DNA of 64,000 nucleotides, taken from NCBI RefSeq assembly GCF_000208745.1, contig NC_030858.1:3392566-3456565 (forward strand). The letters are read 5' to 3'. The notes beneath the pieces were generated by a model, which saw only the letters and a list, made by a program, of their open reading frames with translations, searched no databases and was not told the DNA's origin. Positions 48,301-59,374 of this stretch are shown here, piece by piece. The first letter of the stretch is position 1; every line of letters starts with the position of its first letter. This DNA comes from Theobroma cacao. Its lineage: Eukaryota; Streptophyta; Magnoliopsida; Malvales; Malvaceae. The position numbers were made by a program, and so were the translations under genes.

Positions 48301-49809
48301 ATATAAAAATGAGCAACCATGCACAGGGAAACTGACCTTATCTGGAAGCTTGCTGGGAGAATTAGAAGAAGGTGAACCAGAGTGTTCGACGGCACTTGCC
48401 AGAGCTAAGTGCAAATCAGTCTCTTCCTGCAACTGCTGCTGCAACTTTTTAACCTGTATTATCCAAGTGGTAGCATGTGGCATGAGCATGAGATATCAAT
48501 CCTGCACAGAGTTGGCAGTTACAGGCCCCCTAAGAAAAAAATTCGAAACTTGAATATCATGGCACTTCAATAATCATTCATTAGCACAATCGTTACTCTC
48601 TCTCTCTCTCTTAAAGAAGTAAAGAGCATCATCTTAGTAACAAAGCTCTCCTAATCACATCCATGTTAATCATGTTTCATTTTTCTCCCCTCACTCAAGT
48701 CTTCTGCAATTCCAATGCTCCTTTGCTTCCTTGCTGAATAAATCCAAATAAAGCTTCAATAAGCTTAAGATTTATGTTGATGACGAGTGTGGCGATGTAG
48801 ACCAAAAAGAAAGTTCAATGGATTAAGGCACGATTATCTTGGCTCGGGTTTTGTTAAAAAAAGAGAAGCATGGAAAATGCTCCAGTATTCACTAATCATT
48901 GCCTATCCCTCGTCTCATGTTACTATAATTTGCAGTTCATACTTTTAATTGTCCGGCCTAGTACACTTCTATAGAAATATTCAGACTTGTGCGAGCTCAA
49001 GAAATCAGAAATGTCCGGAAAAAAAAAAGGAACTTTAAACAGTGGCAGGAGTTTTTATGAAGCAGAGAACCGCATGGCAATAACTTGGAAGAACTAAAAA
49101 GCCTCATGACCTTAATCCAAAGCTTAACATGCAATCTGCAACAAATTTTTTTAGCAGAGAAACGGTAGAAAAAAACAATCTAGAGAAATAAATCGATACG
49201 TCACTTGCAAAAGAAAAGGAAATATGCAGAGACATGGAATCCACGTACATCTTGTTCAAGCTGGTACTTATAATGGCACATCTGCTGACTTTTCCCTTGT
49301 CCACTCCTTTCCTGGGGCTTAGTATCCTGGGAACAACATGATTTCAAAATCTAAAAATCTTTAACAAGGCCAAATACATATACCATAATAAGTCCTTGCT
49401 CGCATAGTAAATAAAAACTCCCCAGATAACAATTTGCATTCTGAAATTTATAACCATAAAATTGGAAGTAGAGAATTAGCTTTGCAAATTACCTGCAACT
49501 CAGAACAAGAGTTACAAGGGTCGTCACCAGCTGAAAATGACCTGCTCCAAACCTTGCCACTTTTCCATTGCAAATATCTATTAATAGAGCTTGCCCTGCA
49601 AAACCATCCAGCACACTACATTTATCATTACAAAAACGGGAAAAAAAAAAGCATAAGCAGTATAAAAAGAAAAAGACCCACCAGTTGATTGGTAAAATAA
49701 AACCCCCATTATTACCACCATTGCAATTTTCATTCTCATTGGTGCTGTTAGTAATAGGACTTTGAGGATGGTGGTCTTCATCCAAAGCTTCTGCCTTTAG
49801 ACAAAGCAT
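45376..49809 (-). CDS. Leucine-zipper (MIP1-type) and DUF547 protein
   Basis: Eleven exons on the minus strand (49809-49682, 49595-49493, 49326-49249, 48453-48337, 48268-48077, 47862-47420, 47230-47131, 46848-46789, 46684-46592, 46080-45961, 45714-45376) give 590 residues. Residues about 85-185 are a coiled coil (YKYQLEQDVKKLQQQLQEE, ELLDSIAVLEITVSKLEQEF, LQYQLSQERNERRLAEYRF), matching the plant MIP1 leucine-zipper domain. Residues about 352-490 are DUF547 (LVEQLARVNPSQMSCSEKLA, FWVNLYNALIMHAYLAYGVP, HPEPLLYFALSCGLHSSPAV). The C-terminus is basic. The molecular role of DUF547 is not known; the zipper suggests self-association. The start is the first ATG after an in-frame TAA. Phases close at every junction. 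Confidence 0.88.
46384..46498. repeat. Tandem duplication of a 51-bp segment, 64-bp period
   Basis: 46384-46434 and 46448-46498 carry the same sequence (TTTTTTGCATAACATCC through TTGGATAAA) in direct orientation, separated by a T-rich spacer. It lies in an intron of the DUF547 gene. The copies look identical, so the duplication is recent. Confidence 0.9.
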
Positions 49810-51410
49810 CTCCAAAGAGAAACAAATGAACACCAGAGCCAGATGCAAGCAAAGCAATTAATTTAGGCTGAAGTCCACCATCATGTCTTCTTCTTGCACT
49901 GCTGACGTATGGGAATCTAATAACTCCACTCCACAAATAAAGCCTACCCTTTTACGAAAAAAAATAAAAAAAACAGCAAGGAATTATTTTCAGGTTCAAG
50001 AATGAACGAAAAGGGACAAACTACAAAGAGTCTAAGAGTGGAGGAGTACTAATGGGACGGGCGAAAGTGACCCCAGTTCAACAGTTGATGCGAATGTGTA
50101 TCTATCATATGTCTCTCTCTCCTTTTCGAGCAGGAGTCTTCATTCACCGACAATACTCACATGCCTTTTCCTCTTTTCAGTGGTTTTTATGGTTTGTTTT
50201 TTTCTGTTTCCTCTCACTTTTAGTTCTTAACGATGTCGTTTCTTCAGCTATAGGATTGGCGCTTGCCCGCATCAGTTGTCAGAAAGATTTTGCAGGGGAA
50301 TTTTTTATTTACTTTTATTTTTTTAACTTAAAGAAGTCACTCATAACAGTATAACCTGAACTTGTGCATTTCTAAATTTTTTTCTACTAAACTTTAACAC
50401 ATTCTTTTGTAGGTGTTACTAAAATTAGTCCATTATAACATTCGTTAATTCGGTAATCACGTTGTGGATTTTAAAATGAAATATTCATTTTATATATTAA
50501 TGGACTTGAAATGAATTAGAATGAAATCCTAAAAATTTGAGAATGATTTACTTACTCAATTATTTTATTTATAATTTTTTTTAAATTTATTTAATAATTA
50601 TATGTCATGTTAAAAAATATAAATTAAAAAAAAGGTAGAGAAGCAAGTAATAAAACTCTAGGGCTATAAATTGTTTATCAAACTCTATATTTTCCATTTT
50701 GCAAAAAAAGAGAACTCAAATGGATCCAATTTGAATGGCCCAAAACTGGGCCAGTTGGTCTTGGTCATGCAACTGTTCAGCCCAAACTCCCAGCTTAGAT
50801 CCATTTCAGGCCTGAGACCATTATAAGAGCAGCTTAAGTACCAAACAAGAGTCTGGGCCAGGTCTTTTTCTTTTGGAATTGGAGCCGAATAATGGTCAAG
50901 GATTAATTGAACATAAAGCTACCCATCGTCAGGAATTTTATAGGGAAATCTTCCGAAACGAATAGCAAAGGAATATTAAACCAGTTGTTAACAAAAGCTG
51001 AATGATCAGAAAGCTTCTTTCCATGAATGGTGAAACTTTATAGACCAGACAAAGATCCTAGTTGGAAACTATGCATACATTCCTTCTATAAGGGTTATGC
51101 CGTTTGGCTTTATTGAGTAGCTACACGTAATGAACTCCAACATTTCACTCTATGCCTTTCTTAATTTACATATTCTCTGGCATATTAAAATAAGGGTTTT
51201 GGTTGATGATTCAAACTTGGGTTTTCCCTTGGAATCTTGTTCCTTGTTGAATCTTTATGTAATTCCTTCCCTTTCTTTTCCCTTTCGTAAAAGCACATTT
51301 TCTCCAACCTTATATGGCTCTAAACTTCAGACTGCTGCATATAGAAACGCATAAAAACAGACCTCCAAAGAAGCTGATCAAGACTCAGATAGAGATTCTT
51401 GTTTCTAAAA
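49810..51410. other. Divergent intergenic region between the DUF547 and GH17 genes
   Basis: About 1.6 kb with both promoters. Short ORFs here lack coding character. A TATA-like TTATATGG lies near 51310, about 100 bases upstream of the GH17 ATG. The centre (50350-50650) is AT-rich. Confidence 0.45.
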
Positions 51411-53466
51411 ATGGGTCAAATTCGTTTGTTATGGTTCTTCTTTCTATGCCTGGTTGGTTGTGGAAGCTTGGCTAAGGGTGTCTTAGGCCTGGCTTGCAAC
51501 TGGGGATTGCAATCAACACACCCGCTGCCACCTACCATAGTGGTCAAGCTCCTGAAAGACAATGGATTCAAGAAAGTGAAGCTGTTTGAAGCTGATCCTG
51601 GAGCACTCAAAGCCCTTGGAAGGTCTGGTATCGAGGTTATGGTTGGAATACCAAATGACATGTTGGCATCGCTTGCAAGTAGCGTCAGAAATGCTGAGGC
51701 TTGGGTGCAACAAAATGTTTCCAACTACATATCCAATTATGGAACTGATATAAGGTAACTCAACTTTCACCTTTCCAAAGTTAATTTGAGCTAAACTTTG
51801 CTGTCGAAAACGTTCCGTACCAAGTGTCCGAAAGCTTTTGACAGATTAGCTGAGTTCCAAAATTTTGAGTACTTTTAAGGTGCATTCACATTTAAGAATT
51901 CCAAATAATATATAAGACATGTAATTTTGAAAAAAGTGTCAATTGTTTTCATATGTTATATTGAGTTGTTTATTAAAGAACTCGATTGGGAGAAGCAAAT
52001 CAAAATCACCTTGATAGTTTTAAGCAATTTAGCATAAAACAAAAACTGCTTTACAAGTTCGGACTTAAGTATGATATTTTTATTTGGAATAAAAGTTAAT
52101 TTGCTTTTCATTTCACAAAAAAAAAAAATAATAATCGGGTTTGATGGATTCAATTGGATAAGATTTCTCCTTCTAACAAATACAATTATAATTGTCGATA
52201 TAATAAGATGATTGGTCCAACGTTTTTTCCGTTAGAAAAGGATTCGACAATATTACAATATTCAGATTGTAACTGCCTTCGTTCACCTACATATAGAAGT
52301 TGAATTGATCTTTATGGTATATGTGATTAATTTCCAGGCACGTTGCTGTAGCCAATGAACCTTTCCTTCGGACCTACAAAGATATGTTCGTTCGTACAAC
52401 ATTTCCAGCCCTCCAAAATATTCAAGCAGCTATTATAAAAGCTGGGCTAGGCAAACAGGTGAAGGTAACCATACCACTGAATGCAGATGTCTACCAGACT
52501 GACAGCGGCCTACCCTCTGGCGGCAATTTTCGACCTGATATCTATGACCTGATGATTAAAATTATCAAATTCCTTCAAGACAACGGCGGCCCTCTCACCA
52601 TCAACATCTACCCGTTTCTTAGTCTCCAAGCTGATCCCAATTTCCCTAAAGAATATGCCTTCTTCAACAACACTGCTAGCCCCCTTGTGGACGGTTCCAT
52701 CGTTTACACCAATGTTTACGATGCCAACTTCGACACTCTCATTTCAGCACTCGAAAAGAACGGCTTCGGACAAATGCCTGTCATCATTGGAGAAGTTGGC
52801 TGGCCAACTGATTGTGACCCCAGTGCGAACGTAAACAACGCCCGCAGGTTCAACCAAGCCCTTCTCAACCGTATAATTCAAGGCCAAGGCAGCCCAAAAC
52901 GCCGAACCCCTCCTGAGGTTTACTTGTTTTCACTCATTGATGAAGACAACAAGAGCGTTCTGCCTGGAAACTTTGAGAGGCATTGGGGTATTTTCAATTA
53001 CGATGGAAGCATCAAATATCCATTGGATATAGGCAATGGAAGACCTATAGTCGCAGCCAAAGGCGTCAAGTATCTGGCCAGGCAATGGTGTGTATTGTCG
53101 CCGTCGGCGAGCATTTCAGACCCCAATGTGGCACAAAGCGTTAGCTATGCTTGCCAATACGCTGATTGCACGAGTCTTGGCTATGGATCCTCCTGTGGTA
53201 ATCTGGATGTCAGAAACAATGCTTCTTATGCGTTTAATATGTATTATCAGACCATGAATCAAAGGAAAGATTCATGCTTTTTTAATAACTTATCTGTCAT
53301 TACCACCGTGGATCCATCTCAAGCACCTTGTCGTTTCGAGATCATGATCGACATTGGGAAACATGAATTGGCTCGCTCCCATGGCAAATCTTCGGCTGCA
53401 AGAATCCCAAGCCTCATTTCGGCTCTGATGCTGGTGTTGGCATTTGTCATTTGTGGTGTTTATTGA
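51411..53466 (+). CDS. GPI-anchored glucan endo-1,3-beta-glucosidase (GH17 with X8/CBM43)
   Basis: Two exons, 51411-51754 and 52338-53466, give 490 residues. A signal peptide covers about 1-26 (LLWFFFLCLVGCGSLAKGVLG). The GH17 domain follows, with the acid/base Glu in VANEP (E122) and the nucleophile in GEVGWPTD (E267). An X8 domain starts at W365 (WCVLSP) with the usual spaced cysteines (YACQYADCTSLGYGSSC) and should bind beta-1,3-glucan. The last 20 residues are hydrophobic after a small-residue stretch (SHGKSSAARIP), as for a GPI anchor. It would hydrolyse callose at the cell surface or plasmodesmata. The intron one codon into the second conserved block is typical of the family. Resembles the class that includes At5g20870 (from memory). 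Confidence 0.93.
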
Positions 53467-55339
53467 TTGAGCTCGTCATTGCCATTCAACCAGGCACTGA
53501 TCATTTCTTTGCTTAGCTGAGTTAAAATTTTTCCTAGACCACATCGATTTAAATCATTTTACACTGTAAAATAACCATTTGTTCTATGAAATTATTGTTG
53601 AAATTTGATTACTTTCAAATTGACCTCTTCCAAATCTCAAACTCTGGGCCTACTGCAATAGGTCATCCGCTTGTTTAGGAACAATAAGCTCTACCCCTCT
53701 TAAGAAATAAATGAAATAGCCCAACTCAACTGCCAGTGTTTAACATGTTCTAGGCATCAAATGAGGCAATCAGCTTGCTTACGCTTCATTTTGATCAGCT
53801 GTATGTTTAACATATCGACGGCCCGACCTGAAAAATGTAAATCCAAAACCAATCTTCAGTCTCGGAGTGAGCCCAGGTATGACGCCATGGGACTGCCACT
53901 GTACTTGAACTGGGCTTCCTTCATCTCAAACTAGTTTAATGCTATAGACCCATCAAAGGACACTTTGAGTTGCCCAAAGTTGGGTTTTGTCTCTTTAAAA
54001 ATACAATTCAATCAAACCAAAGAAGTGTTAATCAAGCACATACTTGCTTCCTTCATTTTTTGGTGAATATAAACAAGCAAAGCACACCACGTTTTTTCAT
54101 TTTTAAAGCGTAGTTTATCAGCAACTTTCCTGTCAACTGTAATAATTGTTGATAATAAAACTCACAAAAAAATTGATTGTTCCAGTTTTTTCGTGTAATT
54201 AAAATTCCCATTCCCCGTAAAGAAATTTCTAATTTTTAAAGATGTTTCTAAGTAAGTTATTTATATTTGTTAAATATTTCAACTCAAAATTTATTATTTA
54301 ATATGATATTCAAATCTCATAAATATTTGATTAAAAGTTTTAATTGTTAATCAAGCACATCCAAATGTCTCAAACACTCTTAGTTAAAACTCATATGTAT
54401 TAAATATTCAATTATAATAAATTTAAAATCAAATTTTATATAAAAATAAATTAAAATTATTTCATAAAAAATAAAATTAAAAAATTTCAATAAATATTAC
54501 ACTATTTAGAACAAAAATTTACAAACCAACAAATAATATATAAAATTAAAATTTATTAAACACAATCTTATTTGAGTAGTGATAAGTTTATATATAAACT
54601 TATAGACGAGAAATAATTTTATTATTCAAGTTTAATTTAAATTTAATATTTTAATCTGATTAAGTAATATAAGATATTCGAATTAAGTAATTTGAATTTT
54701 ACATTTTTTCTTTTGGTCCCAAAAATTTTCCCTCCCCTAAACCATTAATTAACTAGCAGTAAACCTTGTAATTAGCACATAACACAACCCTCGTTCTCCA
54801 CTAATTACGATTCTCACAACCGACCCTGTGGTCCTATCCTTTTTGGCAAATTCTTTAGTAAACCTCTTTTACTATTGTCCCGGAAATTTTCTCCTTTTCC
54901 GCTAAAATTCAAGGAGGCTAAAACAAGAAGAAACGTGAGTTCCAAATCACAAATATGTTGTATTCTATTCTTAAATGAAATCCCTTGAATTTCTCCTTCT
55001 AATTTGTAGATATCCTTCAAAAATTCCTCTAATTTCAAACCATTTAAACATGAATATCCTATTATTATATTCTTTTTTTTTTTGGTTCCATTATAAGTTG
55101 GTTTGCCGCGCTACCTCTCCACTCTTTTTCTCCGTTACCCCCCAAATCAAAATCAACCTTTTTAGGGTTTCCATTTTTTTATTAATTAATCAATTTATCT
55201 AACCCGATTTCCTTTATTTTTTAATCTTTGTGCTGCAAAATCATCATATGTTCGGTGGCTTAATCTAATCTCTTACTTCTCATTTTATTTTTGTGAGACG
55301 TATTTTCTGGGGGAAAGCTGGAATGTGAAAAGCTTCGTT
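53467..55339. other. Intergenic DNA between the GH17 and HAD-like genes
   Basis: GH17 3' flank, an AT-rich centre, and the presumed promoter and leader of the HAD-like gene from about 55080. No gene or repeat recognised. Confidence 0.4.
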
Positions 55340-57990
55340 ATGTTAAAGAAGCAAAGCAGCGGTGTTCGTTTCTTGTTCAATCAAATCTCTAGTTTTAACC
55401 GTGACGGAAAAGTTCGGTTCATGGCGATTTTAGCACGTAACGATTTGTTTTCAAAGCAACTCCACACGTTGCCGAGCGACCAACGCCGTTGCTTCCAGTT
55501 CCTCGGCAAACTTGATTCCCTTGAAAATCACAATGTCGGCCGCGGTTTCAAGTTTAACAGACCCGCCGCTGGCTTCAATTTGACTCTCAAAAGTTGTTTC
55601 CAGGATTCGCCTGGAACCTGGGATCAGAAGGCACGCGCCTTTGCTCCCCAGTTGGCGCGTCATTTAGAAATTATTAGCGATAATGAACCCCCCAAAATGG
55701 CGAAATCGACGACTGATACTGGTGGCGCGTGTCAAAGAGGGAAGCCTCTTGACTTTAATGACAAGCCTTTGCCTGAAAAGATTGCGGTCGCAGTCGATGT
55801 CGACGAAGGTGCAATGTCTTTTCCTGCAAATTCTTTGCCTTCCTTTTTTCTCTCTGGCAAATTTTAGGTTTTTTTTTTAAGGATTTTTTCCCTGTTTTCT
55901 GGTATAAGCAGTACTAGGAAACTTTGTGTCGGCTTTGAACAGATTTATAGCGGATCGTTATTCGTTGAATCGTTCAGTTTCAGAGTACCATGTTTACGAG
56001 TTTTTCAAGGTAAGTTTTTTTTTCATTTTTCATAAAATTTTTCAAATTTTCTGTTGCGAAGAGCAATGGAACCCAGCTAGCATAATTGCCATTTTTTGTT
56101 GGTATAAGGCAATTAGTGTTGAATTTTGATTCAGTGGAATTAAAGACGATCAGCACTTATTTTGCTAAGAGAGAAAGAAGGATTAAAGAAAAAATAGCTC
56201 TGCCCTGAGGACGGAAAGGCTGGCAAGGTCGCCAGGATGAAAAAAAAGCGGCATTCTAGTGCAACTAGGAAAAACTACGGGAGCAAAAGGCTCATTTTTG
56301 TTCGATGAAGATCTTTGATATGATTGTGTTGTTAGCTTTTAGCTATGTTTTTTTGGGTTTGTGGTCACCATTTTGCATGTTAATCGATTCTAAGTAAAAG
56401 CTTCTGCCCATTTGCACTACAAGTTATGTGGGTAATGAAGGTGCTTCCATGTTCAAATTACCATTTTTTTTTAAATGCATGTGCAAATTACACTAACATA
56501 CTTGATAGTTTACACTGTGGGTTGGGGTCTTTACTCTTTAGTAGTTTTACTTATGTTGTTTGTGTAATTTTTGCTTTCTATAGTCAACTTTTGTGTGGAA
56601 GTTGTTTACGTTTCTTTAGTATGTATCTTAATGCGTCTTCTATTCTTGTTACAGATATGGAACTGTTCTCGTGATGAAGGTATTGCTAGACATACTGATT
56701 GATTCCTTTGTGGATAATTTATTAAATTCATGTGACAAAAAGCATTCAGTAATATGCTGCTACTGCTGTACTAAAATTCATCAAATTCTTTGAATAAAGT
56801 GTGCTAAAATTTGGTTGTTTCTTCTGGATGAAAGGTAATGGTTCATTTGCCTTCAGTGACTGCATAAAAGGTTGTCAACCTAGGTGGAGTCTTATGTGGG
56901 TTTGTTCTTTAATATTCCAATTTAAGTAAATATACAAAGTGGATCTAGATAAATCCATAATAGAAAGTGATTTAAGGGTCATTGAAAAAATGGAAAAGAT
57001 ATCAGATTTAATTCTAATATGTATCAATTGTAAATATTTGCACAAACTTATGAAGCGCCCTCTTAATGTGTTTTTTTTTGTTGCAAATGCTTTGATTGTT
57101 CCCTTAAAATAGAGTTCCAAATCTATCATGATATCTTTTTTATCATTTTGAGTTTGCTTTGGCCAAAGATTACTTCTGAAAATACTCTGTGTTACTTGTC
57201 TTGACAGCTGATATCCGTGTCCATGAGTTCTTCAAGACACCATATTTCAAGAAAGGTATTCACCCCATCCCAGGTGCTCAGGCGGCACTTCATAAGTTAT
57301 CAAGACTTTGTAACCTGTCAGTTGTAACGTATGTATGCTTACTGTTCTTCCTTAATAATGTCTGTACTTCTGACCAGTGCACTAAGCAGTCTTTCATACA
57401 TTTATGAGTAGTTCTCGGCAGAATGTGATTAAGGAGCATACAATTGAGTGGTTAGAGAGGCACTTTCCTGGACTTTTCCGGGAGATTCACTTTGGCAACC
57501 ATTTTGCTCTTGATGGCGAGTCTAGACCTAAGTCAGAAATATGTCGGTATGCCCATAAGCCCTTAGGCCTTAATATTGCCTTGTGATGCTTAATATTTTA
57601 CTTTTTTTTTCATTTATTAATCCCTTTTAATAATTTCAAGTGCAATTATTTCTCTATTTTTATGATGCAAGTATACCAGCTTCTATTTGAGATAATTGCG
57701 TTGATGAGCTTATTTATTCCTTGGAGAAATTTACTGCAGACAAATTTTTCTTGATGAGTTGTTTCTCTTGCAGGCTGTTAGGAGCCAAGATTCTGATTGA
57801 TGATAACCCAAGATATGCTGTTGAGTGTGCCCAAGTTGGAATCAGAGTTCTGCTTTTTGATTATGAGAACTCATATCCTTGGTCTAAGACAGAGTCAATT
57901 GATCAGCATCCTTTGGTGACTAGAGTACATAATTGGGAAGAAGTGGAGCAACAGATAGTGTCTTGGATTCTTAGTTCTTCTATTCTGTAA
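55340..57990 (+). CDS. HAD-superfamily 5'-nucleotidase-like protein (NT5C-related), probably organellar
   Basis: Six exons, 55340-55808, 55912-56009, 56655-56679, 57208-57328, 57412-57546 and 57774-57990, give 354 residues. The HAD core is in the C-terminal 205 residues: motif I VAVDVDEVLGNF (nucleophile D153, general acid D155), motif II around NLSVVTSR, a Lys in RPKSEIC, and motif IV ILIDDNPRYA. This set resembles 5'(3')-deoxyribonucleotidases, which dephosphorylate nucleoside monophosphates with Mg2+. The first 150 residues lack the fold and start Arg/Ser/Phe-rich (MLKKQSSGVRFLFNQISSF), suggesting a mitochondrial or plastid presequence; internal Met28 and a later Met could also be starts. 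Exon 3 is only 25 bases. Substrate is inference. Confidence 0.82.
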
Positions 57991-58952
57991 GATGGACTCT
58001 ATAGAGACTCCCACTTGATATACCTTAAACATTTGATAGTGCTGAAAAATTCAGGCGTATTATTGATTTGGATGAATCAACCACAAGGAGACCAGCCAAC
58101 GTAGGGTCATGGGGTCTGCATTGACTTTGCGGACAAAGCTGGAAAAAATATGGATGAAATAAAGCATTTCATCTTGATTTGCACGATGCAGGAAAAGCAG
58201 TTGTCAAATCGGTAAAACATCAATGTAATTGGAAGTTCATTACTTCTGGAGGTTACTTCATGATTGTAATCCAAGAAGCAACAGTTTGTTTTTAGCTATG
58301 CTTTATCCTGTCCAGTTTGAGTCAGGGAGAAAGCCACACTAGGCAAAGGAGTTGCAGATTTTTCAGTAGCTCAAGTATTTGCAGTGGCCAGCCTGTGGTA
58401 GTGTCTAGTTTTCTGCATTGTTTGTACTCGATCCTGATAATTTCCCGTTTAATCAGGCCAGAATTCTGATGTAGGAGAAGTAATGGACATGCGTATATTA
58501 AGGTTGGAGTTGAAGTTGTCATTGACATTGCATTCAGTTGGAATGCTGATTGAAATTGTCATTTAATAGTAGTTTAACTTAAAGCGAATCTTTAACTAAA
58601 CAACTTTACGTGGTAAAGTAATTGAAATAGAACTTTACATAGTATGCGAGTAATGCTGATGCACTTCCTTCAATAAGAAATAATATAGTATTTTAGAAGA
58701 TTAAAAAGGTTTTTCATTTATTGAATTTAAATAAAGAAGTTGTACACATTTTATTTACATGCTTTAAAATAATTGAAAAGTCCTGAGGTTGGTATCATCC
58801 GGTCCCCCTCTTGTGGGTCTGCAAGGAGACCCCAATGGAATACTCGAACCAACCATGTAGTTCCAATTACCCGATAATCATCTTCTCCTCATTTGAAATT
58901 TTCTCAGGATTTGTTCACTAGAATATATAAAGGATATCTTGAACAATGGTGG
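57991..58952. other. Tail-to-tail 3' flanks of the HAD-like and LKR/SDH genes
   Basis: Holds both 3' UTRs of converging genes. No further gene or repeat recognised. Confidence 0.45.
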
Positions 58953-59322
58953 TCACTCGGTTTTCTCCGTCAATTTGATGCCATAGGCTTGAAGGATATC
59001 CAAAGCTGCCACAACCAATAGAATTAATATATCAAGCGAAAGTAATGAACCAAAGCAAGAAACTATATGCATTTATGGTGAAAGCTTCAATCTGTCAAAG
59101 AATGGGGCTAATGAAAACTTAGAAGGTCTCACCATAAATTTAAAGCCTATGAATTTCGATATTTAAATGAGTCTGCAATTACCTGGTACGTAAACTTCAG
59201 GATCGATAGGCCTCAAAACACCTCGTGTTGTGATCTTGTTTACAAGTAAAAGCTGAAACCGTGAAAATATGAAGAATTAGATTCAAAGCTTTTTCAATCA
59301 TGGGAATTGGGGGTAGGATAAG

Positions 59323-59374
<52 letters not shown>

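Noticed and set aside
52384..53466. A separate GH17 gene starting at an ATG at 52384
   Set aside because: The frame is continuous with an upstream exon carrying the signal peptide and first third of the domain through a phase-matched intron, so it is exon 2.
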